Positions 7,170 to 14,583 of a stretch of DNA of 40,674 nucleotides are shown in pieces; positions within the stretch are counted from its first letter, which is position 1, and each line of letters begins with the position of its first letter. A model generated the notes under the pieces. It worked only from the letters and a program-made list of their open reading frames with translations. It was not told the DNA's origin and ran no database searches. Position numbers and translations under genes: made by a program. The stretch comes from an uncultured Roseburia sp. (lineage in GTDB: Bacteria; Bacillota; Clostridia; Lachnospirales; Lachnospiraceae). Location of the stretch: contig UQAQ01000026.1 of assembly GCA_900539115.1 (NCBI GenBank), positions 1 to 40,674 of the forward strand, in the 5' to 3' direction.

Positions 7170-8729
7170 ATGAATGAAGAAAACAACAATCCTTGGGAAA
7201 ATACGAACAATAATGGCATGACGGACAACACGATTTATGTACAGCCGTCACAGACAGATGATGCGGCAGGTACACAGAATACTGCCGGAACAGATGCAGG
7301 GCCGCAGCCGATGCCAAGTTCTGACAATATGTATCGCTTTCAAAATACGAATCCGGGCGGCGGGCAGGAGCCACCGAGACCACCAAAGCAGAAGAAAAAA
7401 GGTGGTATGAAGAAAACGTTACTATCCGCAGTCGTATTTGGTGTCGTTGCAGCATTTTGTTTCTTTGCTATCGTGAAGATCTGTGGATTGCAGGTTGGAA
7501 CACAGAAATCAAATTCCGGTGAGATCGGAACAGTAAATACGGATTCCGGAAATACGGAATTGACTGCCATATCAGGTGGAGCAATTTCAGGTGTATCTGA
7601 TGTGTCAGGCATTGTGGAAAAGGTAATGCCATCCATCGTGTCCATTACAGAGACGAGTATGCAGAAATCCATTTTTGGCGAATACCCATCCGAAGGTGCA
7701 GGCTCCGGATTTATCGTGAAACAGGATGACAAAGAACTGCTGATCGTCACAAATAATCACGTCGTTTCCGGTGCAGAGAGCATTACTGTCAAGTTTATTG
7801 ATGACACGACGGCGAAAGCAACGGTAAAAGGAACGGATTCTACTGCAGACTTGGCAGTAATTACCGTGAAACTCAGCGACTTAAAAGAAGAAACAAAGGG
7901 CAAGATAAAGATTGCAGCATTGGGACATTCTGACGATGTAAAAGTCGGCCAGATGGCGATCGCGATCGGAAATGCTCTTGGATACGGTCAGTCCGTAACT
8001 GTTGGTTATATCAGTGCGAAAGACAGAGAAGTTGAAGTTGGCGATGAAAATGGAAGCGGATCCAATAAAATGGTACTTCTTCAGACGGATGCCGCTATCA
8101 ACCCCGGTAACAGCGGTGGAGCATTGCTCGATGTAAACGGCAACGTCATTGGTATTAACTCCGTGAAATATGCTGATACCAAAGTGGAAGGAATTGGATA
8201 TGCGATTCCGATGAGTGACGCAATTCCGATTATTAATGAATTGATGAAACGAGAAGTGCTCAGCGACAGTGAGAAAGGTTACCTTGGAATTACCGGTAAG
8301 ACAATCAGCGATTCTGTCAGCGAAGCTTATGGCATCCCGGTTGGCGTGTATGTTTCTGAAGTGTCCGACAGTGGCGCAGCAAAAGCAGCCGGCATCAAGA
8401 AAGGCGATGTCATTACAAAGATCAACGATGCCAAAGTATCTACGATCGAGCAGGTACAGAATAAGGTAAATAATACAAAAGCAGGTACCGAGATTACGGT
8501 AACAATATCCAGAAGCCAGGATGGCGAGTACAAAGAGCAGGATCTCAAAGTTACTTTGAAAGGCTCAGAAACACTCAATGAACTGGACAATGGATCACAG
8601 GATTCGGGAAATTCAAGTGAAGCCAATGGAAACTCTGACGGAAGCTCCGATGGAGACAGCAGTAATCCATACGGATATGGAAATGACTCTTACGATGATT
8701 CCTATGGAAGTCAGATCATGCCTTGGTAA
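7170..8729 (+). CDS. HtrA/DegP-like membrane-anchored serine protease
   Basis: A 519-residue S1C protease with a long disordered N-terminal cytoplasmic region (residues 1-80, Asn/Gln/Pro-rich), a TM segment (about 82-105), a trypsin-like domain and one PDZ domain (about 370-465). A Ser/Gly/Asn/Asp-rich tail follows. The catalytic triad is visible: His197 (TNNHVV), Asp227 (STADLAV) and Ser315 (NPGNSGGAL). It would degrade or refold damaged exported proteins on the outer face of the membrane. The ATG at 7170 has GGAAAGGAAG upstream. A TATAAT at 7105-7110 may be its -10 box, but no good -35 is seen. It ends in a strong hairpin at 8767-8813. Confidence 0.92.
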   Translation: MNEENNNPWENTNNNGMTDNTIYVQPSQTDDAAGTQNTAGTDAGPQPMPSSDNMYRFQNTNPGGGQEPPRPPKQKKKGGMKKTLLSAVVFGVVAAFCFFAIVKICGLQVGTQKSNSGEIGTVNTDSGNTELTAISGGAISGVSDVSGIVEKVMPSIVSITETSMQKSIFGEYPSEGAGSGFIVKQDDKELLIVTNNHVVSGAESITVKFIDDTTAKATVKGTDSTADLAVITVKLSDLKEETKGKIKIAALGHSDDVKVGQMAIAIGNALGYGQSVTVGYISAKDREVEVGDENGSGSNKMVLLQTDAAINPGNSGGALLDVNGNVIGINSVKYADTKVEGIGYAIPMSDAIPIINELMKREVLSDSEKGYLGITGKTISDSVSEAYGIPVGVYVSEVSDSGAAKAAGIKKGDVITKINDAKVSTIEQVQNKVNNTKAGTEITVTISRSQDGEYKEQDLKVTLKGSETLNELDNGSQDSGNSSEANGNSDGSSDGDSSNPYGYGNDSYDDSYGSQIMPW

Positions 8730-8766
8730 AACTTCTTTACGAATCAGAAAAAATAAGTTATAATTT

Positions 8767-8817
8767 AAGGAACTGTTATTCGCGGCAGAGATGCCGTAGA
8801 ATAATGGTTCCTTTTGG
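8767..8817 (+). terminator. Terminator downstream of the HtrA gene
   Basis: A long near-perfect hairpin. The outer arms AAGGAACTGTTATTC (8767-8781) and GAATAATGGTTCCTT (8799-8813) have only a TG/TG internal mismatch. The inner arms CGGCA/TGCCG close a GAGA (GNRA) tetraloop. It is followed by TTTT. TTTACG-17-TATAAT (8736-8764) lies just in front, so a transcript could also start at about 8771, inside the hairpin. Confidence 0.7.
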
Positions 8818-8860
8818 ACATATTATAATGAGAAAAACTAGTATAGAAATGGAGAAAATA

Positions 8861-10303
8861 GTGAGCGAAGAAATCAAAAATCAAAATGAAGATATAATTG
8901 AAAATAATAGAAATGATGAAAATAAAGGGGAAACATTCTGCTATTTGTGCCACCGGCCGTCGAGCCTGGTAAACAATATGATTCATCTTCCGAACAATAT
9001 ATCAATCTGTTCCGATTGCTTGCAAAAATCGTTTGATATGTTTAACAATGGTTCGATGGGAGCAGGAACAATTCCTCCGATGAACGGAATGCCGGGAATT
9101 GAGTTTATCAATCTGACTAATCCGTTTGGCGGTATGCCGGAAGAAATGCAGGAACGCCACCGGGTAAAGACAAAAAAGAAAACTCATGAGGAAGTGCCGG
9201 CACTTGACATCCAAAAATTACCAGCACCTCACGTTATTAAAGGAAGACTGGATGAATATGTGATGGGACAGGATCAGGCGAAAAAAGTCATTTCTGTAGG
9301 TGTATATAACCACTATAAGAGGATCGCGGCGATGGAAGAGCAGGAAAAAGCTAAAGAAGCCGGCGATACCAATCAGATGGACTGGGATGTTGAAATCGAA
9401 AAGTCAAATATGTTGATGTTAGGACCGACAGGAAGCGGTAAAACGTTTTTGGTACAGACACTTGCACGTGTTTTGCAGGTGCCACTTGCGATCACCGATG
9501 CGACAGCGCTTACCGAAGCCGGTTATATCGGCGATGATGTGGAAAGTGTCATTTCCAAACTGCTTGCAAATGCAGACAACGATGTGGAACGCGCCGAGCG
9601 TGGTATCGTTTACATCGATGAGATCGATAAACTTGCAAAAAAGGAAAATGCCAATCAGCGTGACGTCAGCGGAGAATCGGTACAGCAGGCTCTTTTAAAA
9701 CTTCTTGAGGGGGCAGATATCGAAGTTCCGGTGGGCGCTACCAGCAAAAATGCGATGGTTCCGATGACGACCGTCAATACCCGCCATATTTTGTTTATTT
9801 GTGGTGGAGCATTTCCGGGATTGGAAAATGTGATCAAGCGCCGCTTGACAAAACATGGTCATATCGGATTTGAGTCGCAGTTAAAAGATGATCTTGACAA
9901 AGATGAGAATATTCTTTCCAAGGTTGAGACAGAAGATATCCGCAGTTATGGATTGATTCCGGAATTTATCGGACGTCTTCCAATCGTATTTGCTTTGCAG
10001 CAGATGGATGAGAAACTTTTGGTTAAGGTTCTGAAAGAACCGAAGAATGCAATCGTCAAACAGTACAAAAAATTATTTGCCATGGACGGAGTGAAACTGG
10101 ATTTTGATGAAGGCGCACTTCTTGAGATTGCTCACCGGGCTGTAGAGAAAAAGACGGGGGCGCGAGCATTGCGTTCGATATTGGAAGAGACGATGTTAGA
10201 TATCATGTACCAAATCCCGAAGGATGACATGATCGGACACGTCACTATTACCCAGGATTATGTGAAGGGTGTCGGCGGACCGCGTATCGAAGTCCGCGAT
10301 TAA
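8861..10303 (+). CDS. clpX: ClpX-type AAA+ unfoldase (stand-alone paralogue)
   Basis: A 480-residue ClpX-family ATPase that unfolds substrates and feeds ClpP. It shows an N-terminal zinc finger (CYLC...CSDC), Walker A GPTGSGKT, pore loop GYIGDD, Walker B VYIDEID, and the IGF ClpP-docking loop (HIGFES, about residue 335). The linker between zinc finger and AAA+ module is longer and more Met/Pro/Gly-rich than in typical ClpX. No clpP or tig gene is beside it, so it may be a second ClpX rather than the clpP-linked one. The open frame reaches back to 8723, but GGAGA lies 6 nt before a GTG at 8861 and upstream ATGs (8828, 8849) have no good RBS. The start is the least certain point. Confidence 0.85.
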   Translation: MSEEIKNQNEDIIENNRNDENKGETFCYLCHRPSSLVNNMIHLPNNISICSDCLQKSFDMFNNGSMGAGTIPPMNGMPGIEFINLTNPFGGMPEEMQERHRVKTKKKTHEEVPALDIQKLPAPHVIKGRLDEYVMGQDQAKKVISVGVYNHYKRIAAMEEQEKAKEAGDTNQMDWDVEIEKSNMLMLGPTGSGKTFLVQTLARVLQVPLAITDATALTEAGYIGDDVESVISKLLANADNDVERAERGIVYIDEIDKLAKKENANQRDVSGESVQQALLKLLEGADIEVPVGATSKNAMVPMTTVNTRHILFICGGAFPGLENVIKRRLTKHGHIGFESQLKDDLDKDENILSKVETEDIRSYGLIPEFIGRLPIVFALQQMDEKLLVKVLKEPKNAIVKQYKKLFAMDGVKLDFDEGALLEIAHRAVEKKTGARALRSILEETMLDIMYQIPKDDMIGHVTITQDYVKGVGGPRIEVRD

Positions 10304-10749
10304 AAATCCGTATTTAATAAAGGAACTCCAAGATAAACGGTCGTTTCATCGGAGGTTTCGTCATAGGTTATGGCGAGATTTAAGTTGATTTTCTGACCGT
10401 TTATTTTTTTGCAAAAAGCGATTCCGGAAGTGTAGCCGTAGGCAACATAATAATCGGAAGTCTGACGAGTATCTTTGAGTGCCCCGCCCCAGACGTGGAA
10501 AAGCCGGGAGGCAAGCTGCTCTTTCTGAGAGGAAGTCATTTCGCCGGATAAATGTCCCTTTATCTGCCCACCTTTTTGTGACAAAATTTGGAAAGAGTCC
10601 GTATCGTTTTCTAAAATCAGCTGATTGCGAGCAAAGGCCTGCGTGGCGTCGTTGTGTGAAAGATAAAAGCGGGTCATTGCAAACTGTGCAAAGGCTACGA
10701 TCCAGCATAAACACATACAGAATATGGCAAGTTTTAATTTTCGTCTCAT
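10300..10749 (-). CDS. Small exported or membrane-anchored protein of unknown function
   Basis: A 149-residue protein with a signal-peptide-like or anchor N-terminus (basic MRRKLK, hydrophobic to about residue 25) and a soluble extracytoplasmic domain. The region around GHLSGEMTSSQKEQLASRLF recalls the YwmB-type proteins found in spore-forming Firmicutes, but the match is weak and the protein is shorter, so I give no symbol. The ATG at 10749 has GAGGAAC upstream. It converges on the ClpX gene with a 4-bp overlap at the stop codons and no clear terminator between them. Function unknown. Confidence 0.7.
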   Translation of the reverse strand: MRRKLKLAIFCMCLCWIVAFAQFAMTRFYLSHNDATQAFARNQLILENDTDSFQILSQKGGQIKGHLSGEMTSSQKEQLASRLFHVWGGALKDTRQTSDYYVAYGYTSGIAFCKKINGQKINLNLAITYDETSDETTVYLGVPLLNTDF

Positions 10750-10903
10750 AGGAGTTCCTCTTTTCTATATTGTAACTATTCAGGATTTCCATCCCACGTA
10801 TTTGCGTTGACCTGAATCGCTACGTGTTATTTATGTATAGCATTGACGTTTCAGGGAAATTTATACACATAGAAAGTTTTGCTGAATCTTAACTAAATGG
10901 ATA

Positions 10904-10932
10904 TTGACGAAAAAAATTCGAATTGTTATGAT
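10904..10932 (+). promoter_or_regulatory. Promoter of pyruvate kinase
   Basis: TTGACG (10904-10909), a 17-nt spacer, then TATGAT (10927-10932), 39 bp upstream of the pyk ATG. Confidence 0.75.
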
Positions 10933-10971
10933 AAAGAATGGTAGAAGGCAGAGGGAGAAAGGAGATTATTG

Positions 10972-12387
10972 ATGAGAAAAACAAAGATTATATGTACGAT
11001 GGGTCCGGCGACGGATTCCGATGAAGTTTTGGAAAAATTGATGCAGGGAGGCATGAATGTCGCTCGTTTCAATTTTTCACACGGCAGCCACGAGGAGCAA
11101 AAAGAGCGAATGGACCGCCTCAAAGCAATGCGGGAAAAATGCGGGAAGCCGGTGGCGATGCTTTTGGATACAAAAGGACCGGAAATTCGAACAGGGATAT
11201 TTGAAGAGGGAAAAGTGACATTGGAGCCCGGGCAGCAGTTTGTGCTGACAGGACGCGAAATCCGCGGAAATGCTTCGATGGCGTCTATTACGTATCCGCA
11301 GTTATATCAGGACGAGAAGCCGGGAAACCGGATTTTGATCGATGATGGACTCATTGAACTTATTGTGAAGGAAATCCGGGGCGAGGACATCATTTGTACT
11401 GTTGTAAATGGTGGCGTGATCTCAAACCACAAGGGTGTCAATGTTCCGGGTGTGCACATTCATCTGCCTTATATGAGCGAAAAAGACAAAGAGGATATTT
11501 TGTTTGGAATCCGTCAGGACATTGATTTTGTGGCAGCTTCTTTTACGAGAACCGCTGAGGATGTCATGCAGATCCGTAAACTTTTGGACGAAAATGGGGG
11601 AAAAGATATCAATATCATCGCAAAGATCGAAAATGCGGAAGGTGTGGATAAGATCGATGAGATCATCCGCGTATCGGATGGAATTATGATCGCGCGAGGC
11701 GATATGGGCGTTGAGGTGCCGGATGAGGAAGTGCCGGTTATACAGAAAATGATCATCCGCAAAGTGTACGAAGCCGGAAAGCAGGTAATTACGGCGACAC
11801 AGATGCTCGATTCCATGATGAAAAATCCTCGGCCGACCAGAGCAGAGACAGCAGACGTCGCCAATGCCATCTACGATGGAACAAGTGCCATCATGCTTTC
11901 GGGAGAGACGGCTGCAGGGAAATATCCGGTGGAAGCCTTAAAAACAATGGTGCGTATCGCTGAGAGAACCGAGGCTGACGTCGACTATTGCAAGCGGTTT
12001 TTTAACCACGAGCGCAAAGCCAATCCGGACATTACGGATGCCATCTGCCATGCAACCTGCACGACGGCGCACGATCTGAATGCCCGCGTCATTATTACGG
12101 TAACCAAATCCGGAAGATCGGCCCGCATGATCTCACGTTACCGTCCGGGCTGCGATATCGTGGGCTGTGCCATGTCGAAAAAAGTGACAAGGCAGCTTAA
12201 TATGTCATGGGGCGTTACGCCTATTTTATTGGAAGAAAAGCAGGAAGTTTTTGAACTTTTTGATTATGCAACAGAAGAATGTCTCAAACAGGGATTCTTA
12301 TGCAAAGGCGATGTTGCGGTATATACGTCGGGGGTTCCGGTTGGAATTTCCGGTACAACAAACATGATAAAAGTGCAGAGAGCATAA
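10972..12387 (+). CDS. pyk: Pyruvate kinase
   Basis: A 471-residue pyruvate kinase (PEP + ADP to pyruvate + ATP, last step of glycolysis, cytoplasmic tetramer). Family motifs are present: KIICTMGPAT, NFSHG, LDTKGPEIRTG, the signature IAKIENAEGV with the catalytic lysine, ARGDMGVE, and TATQMLDSM followed by PTRAE. Length fits the form without the extra C-terminal PEP-utiliser domain seen in Bacillus. The frame could begin at a TTG one codon earlier, but GGAG is 7 nt before the ATG at 10972. It lies directly upstream of pckA, which catalyses a competing reaction on PEP. Confidence 0.96.
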   Translation: MRKTKIICTMGPATDSDEVLEKLMQGGMNVARFNFSHGSHEEQKERMDRLKAMREKCGKPVAMLLDTKGPEIRTGIFEEGKVTLEPGQQFVLTGREIRGNASMASITYPQLYQDEKPGNRILIDDGLIELIVKEIRGEDIICTVVNGGVISNHKGVNVPGVHIHLPYMSEKDKEDILFGIRQDIDFVAASFTRTAEDVMQIRKLLDENGGKDINIIAKIENAEGVDKIDEIIRVSDGIMIARGDMGVEVPDEEVPVIQKMIIRKVYEAGKQVITATQMLDSMMKNPRPTRAETADVANAIYDGTSAIMLSGETAAGKYPVEALKTMVRIAERTEADVDYCKRFFNHERKANPDITDAICHATCTTAHDLNARVIITVTKSGRSARMISRYRPGCDIVGCAMSKKVTRQLNMSWGVTPILLEEKQEVFELFDYATEECLKQGFLCKGDVAVYTSGVPVGISGTTNMIKVQRA

Positions 12388-12393
12388 CAAAGG

Positions 12394-12423
12394 TTGACAA
12401 TGTCGAAAAATGTGTGGTATGAT
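12394..12423 (+). promoter_or_regulatory. Promoter of PEP carboxykinase
   Basis: TTGACA (12394-12399), an 18-nt spacer, then TATGAT (12418-12423). The leader then contains a small hairpin GGGTC/GACCC (12442-12446 with 12455-12459). No terminator follows pyk, so pckA may receive readthrough as well. Confidence 0.75.
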
Positions 12424-12502
12424 ATATGCGTGAAACTTTCAGGGTCATATCCTGGACCCACTACAACCAGGTTAAATATGAAAGAAAAGAGGTCAGAGTA
12501 AA

Positions 12503-14107
12503 ATGGCAAACATCGATTTGAGCAAGTATGGTATCACAGGTGCAACTGAGATTGTGTACAATCCTTCTTATGAAGATTTGTATAAGGAAGAGACCAATCC
12601 GGCGTTGGAAGGTTATGAAAAAGGCCAGGAAAGTGAACTTGGCGCAGTGAACGTTATGACAGGTATTTATACCGGACGTTCCCCTAAAGACAAGTACATT
12701 GTAATGGATGAGAATTCAAAAGACACAGTATGGTGGACTTCTGATGAGTACAAAAATGATAACCATCCTGCATCACAGGAAGCTTGGAAAGCAGTGAAAG
12801 AGCTTGCGGTAAAAGAATTGTCAAATAAGAGACTTTTCGTAGTAGATGCATTCTGCGGAGCAAACCATGACACACGCATGGCTGTTCGTTTTATCGTAGA
12901 AGTGGCTTGGCAGGCACATTTCATCAAAAATATGTTTATCCAGCCAACAGCAGAAGAGTTGGAAAACTTTGAGCCAAACTTTATCGTATACAATGCATCC
13001 AAAGCAAAGGTTGAAAATTACAAAGAACTCGGATTGAATTCTGAGACAGCTGTAATGTTCAATATCACAAGCCGCGAGCAGGTTATCGTAAATACATGGT
13101 ACGGCGGAGAAATGAAGAAAGGTATGTTCTCTATGATGAACTACTATCTTCCATTGCAAGGTATCGCTTCCATGCACTGCTCCGCAAACACAGATATGGA
13201 CGGAAAGAACACGGCAATCTTCTTCGGACTTTCCGGAACAGGTAAGACAACATTGTCCACAGATCCAAAACGTCTCCTTATCGGTGATGACGAGCACGGC
13301 TGGGATGACAATGGTGTATTCAACTTCGAAGGCGGCTGCTACGCAAAAGTTATCGATTTGGACAAAGAGTCTGAGCCGGACATCTACAATGCGATCCGCA
13401 GAGACGCTCTTCTTGAGAACGTAACACTTGACAAAGACGGAAAGATTGATTTTGCAGATAAGAGCGTAACAGAGAATACTCGTGTATCTTATCCAATCAA
13501 TCACATTGAAAATATCGTTCGCCCAATTTCTTCTGCACCAGCAGCGAAGAACGTAATCTTCCTGTCAGCAGATGCATTCGGCGTACTTCCACCGGTATCG
13601 ATCCTTACACCGGAGCAGACAAAATACTACTTCTTGTCAGGATTTACAGCAAAACTTGCTGGTACAGAGCGTGGAATCACAGAGCCAACTCCTACATTCT
13701 CCGCTTGTTTCGGACAGGCATTCCTCGAACTGCATCCTACAAAATATGCAGAAGAGCTCGTTAAGAAAATGGAGAAGAGCGGAGCAAAAGCTTATCTCGT
13801 AAATACAGGATGGAACGGAACAGGAAAACGTATCTCCATCAAAGATACACGTGGTATCATCGATGCAATCCTCAGCGGAGACATCGCAAAAGCACCTACA
13901 AAGACAATTCCTCACTTCAACTTCGAAGTACCTACTGAATTGCCGGGTGTAGATCCAGCAATCCTTGATCCTCGCGATACTTACGCAGATGCTTCCGAAT
14001 GGGAGACAAAAGCTTTGAATCTTGCAGACAGATTCATCAAGAACTTCGCAAAATACGAAGGAAATGCAGAAGGTAAAGCATTGGTACCTGCAGGACCACA
14101 GAAATAA
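12503..14107 (+). CDS. pckA: Phosphoenolpyruvate carboxykinase (ATP)
   Basis: A 534-residue ATP-dependent PEP carboxykinase that interconverts oxaloacetate + ATP and PEP + CO2 + ADP. In fermenting gut anaerobes the carboxylating direction often feeds succinate or propionate formation. Motifs are the P-loop GLSGTGKTTLS, the kinase-2 region GDDEHGWDD, the substrate region YTGRSPKDK near the N-terminus, and EPTPTFSACFG. Length is normal for the family. The ATG at 12503 follows AGAGGTCAGAG. Codon use is strongly biased (few rare codons), like the str genes downstream, which suggests high expression. It is followed by a very strong terminator. Confidence 0.96.
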   Translation: MANIDLSKYGITGATEIVYNPSYEDLYKEETNPALEGYEKGQESELGAVNVMTGIYTGRSPKDKYIVMDENSKDTVWWTSDEYKNDNHPASQEAWKAVKELAVKELSNKRLFVVDAFCGANHDTRMAVRFIVEVAWQAHFIKNMFIQPTAEELENFEPNFIVYNASKAKVENYKELGLNSETAVMFNITSREQVIVNTWYGGEMKKGMFSMMNYYLPLQGIASMHCSANTDMDGKNTAIFFGLSGTGKTTLSTDPKRLLIGDDEHGWDDNGVFNFEGGCYAKVIDLDKESEPDIYNAIRRDALLENVTLDKDGKIDFADKSVTENTRVSYPINHIENIVRPISSAPAAKNVIFLSADAFGVLPPVSILTPEQTKYYFLSGFTAKLAGTERGITEPTPTFSACFGQAFLELHPTKYAEELVKKMEKSGAKAYLVNTGWNGTGKRISIKDTRGIIDAILSGDIAKAPTKTIPHFNFEVPTELPGVDPAILDPRDTYADASEWETKALNLADRFIKNFAKYEGNAEGKALVPAGPQK

Positions 14108-14113
14108 GTTGTA

Positions 14114-14199
14114 AAACAACGAGACACGCAACAATAAAAAGATCACCCATACCGTGCGTGTAAACAACGAGACACGCAACAATAAAAAGATCACCCATA
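14114..14199. repeat. 48-bp direct duplication in the pckA 3' region
   Basis: A 38-bp sequence at 14114-14151 is repeated at 14162-14199 (48-bp period). It begins AAACAACGAGACACGCAAC and ends in the 5' arm of the terminator stem. Both copies can therefore pair with the single inverted copy at 14215-14237. Confidence 0.8.
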
Positions 14200-14237
14200 T
14201 CGTGCTTGCACGAAATATGGGTGATCTTTTTATTGTT
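14178..14237. terminator. Very strong terminator after pckA
   Basis: A perfect 23-bp inverted repeat (14178-14200 with 14215-14237) enclosing a further CGTGC/GCACG stem. The 3' arm contains TTTTTATTGTT and the 5' arm AATAAAAAG, so it could stop transcription in either direction. With the upstream duplicate of the 5' arm it could switch pairing partner. Confidence 0.85.
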
Positions 14238-14449
14238 ATGTGACGACTGTCACGATGATGAGCTCCGTGAGGAGCGAAGAATGCGTGTCGAGTTGTTAAG
14301 TGGAAGAAGGGAGGGATGTGACGACTGTCACGATGATGAGCTCCGTGAGGAGCGAAGAATGCGTGTCGAGTTGTTAAGTGGAAGAAGGGATGGATGTGAC
14401 GACTGTCACGATGATGAGCTCCGCCAGGAGCGAAGAATGGGTGGGTATA
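14238..14449. repeat. 78-bp minisatellite, almost three copies
   Basis: A unit starting ATGTGACGACTGTCAC recurs at 14238, 14316 and 14394, a period of exactly 78 bp. The copies are nearly identical; the third diverges after about 45 bp. Each unit has two small dyads, GTGAC-GACT-GTCAC and GCTCC-GTGA-GGAGC. The period is a multiple of three, so an open frame runs through it with 26-residue repeats, but it has no ribosome binding site and begins inside the terminator. I regard the stretch 14238-14500 as non-coding. Confidence 0.8.
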
Positions 14450-14583
14450 ATTTCATAGTTATAAATTTATAACACAAAAGTTATGAAAAAAGTATAAAAT
14501 TCATATTGCATTTTGGTAAAATATCATATAAAATTTGTAATAACAATAAAACCGTATTTTGGAAGACAGAAAGGGAGAGAAAA

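Noticed and set aside
14238..14449. Possible CRISPR array
   Set aside because: The whole unit is repeated without unique spacers and the period is 78 bp; no cas genes. The same applies to the 73-bp array at 40464-40674.
14206..14472. 88-codon frame with 26-residue repeats
   Set aside because: It starts within the pckA terminator hairpin, has no RBS, and its repeats simply reflect the 78-bp DNA period.
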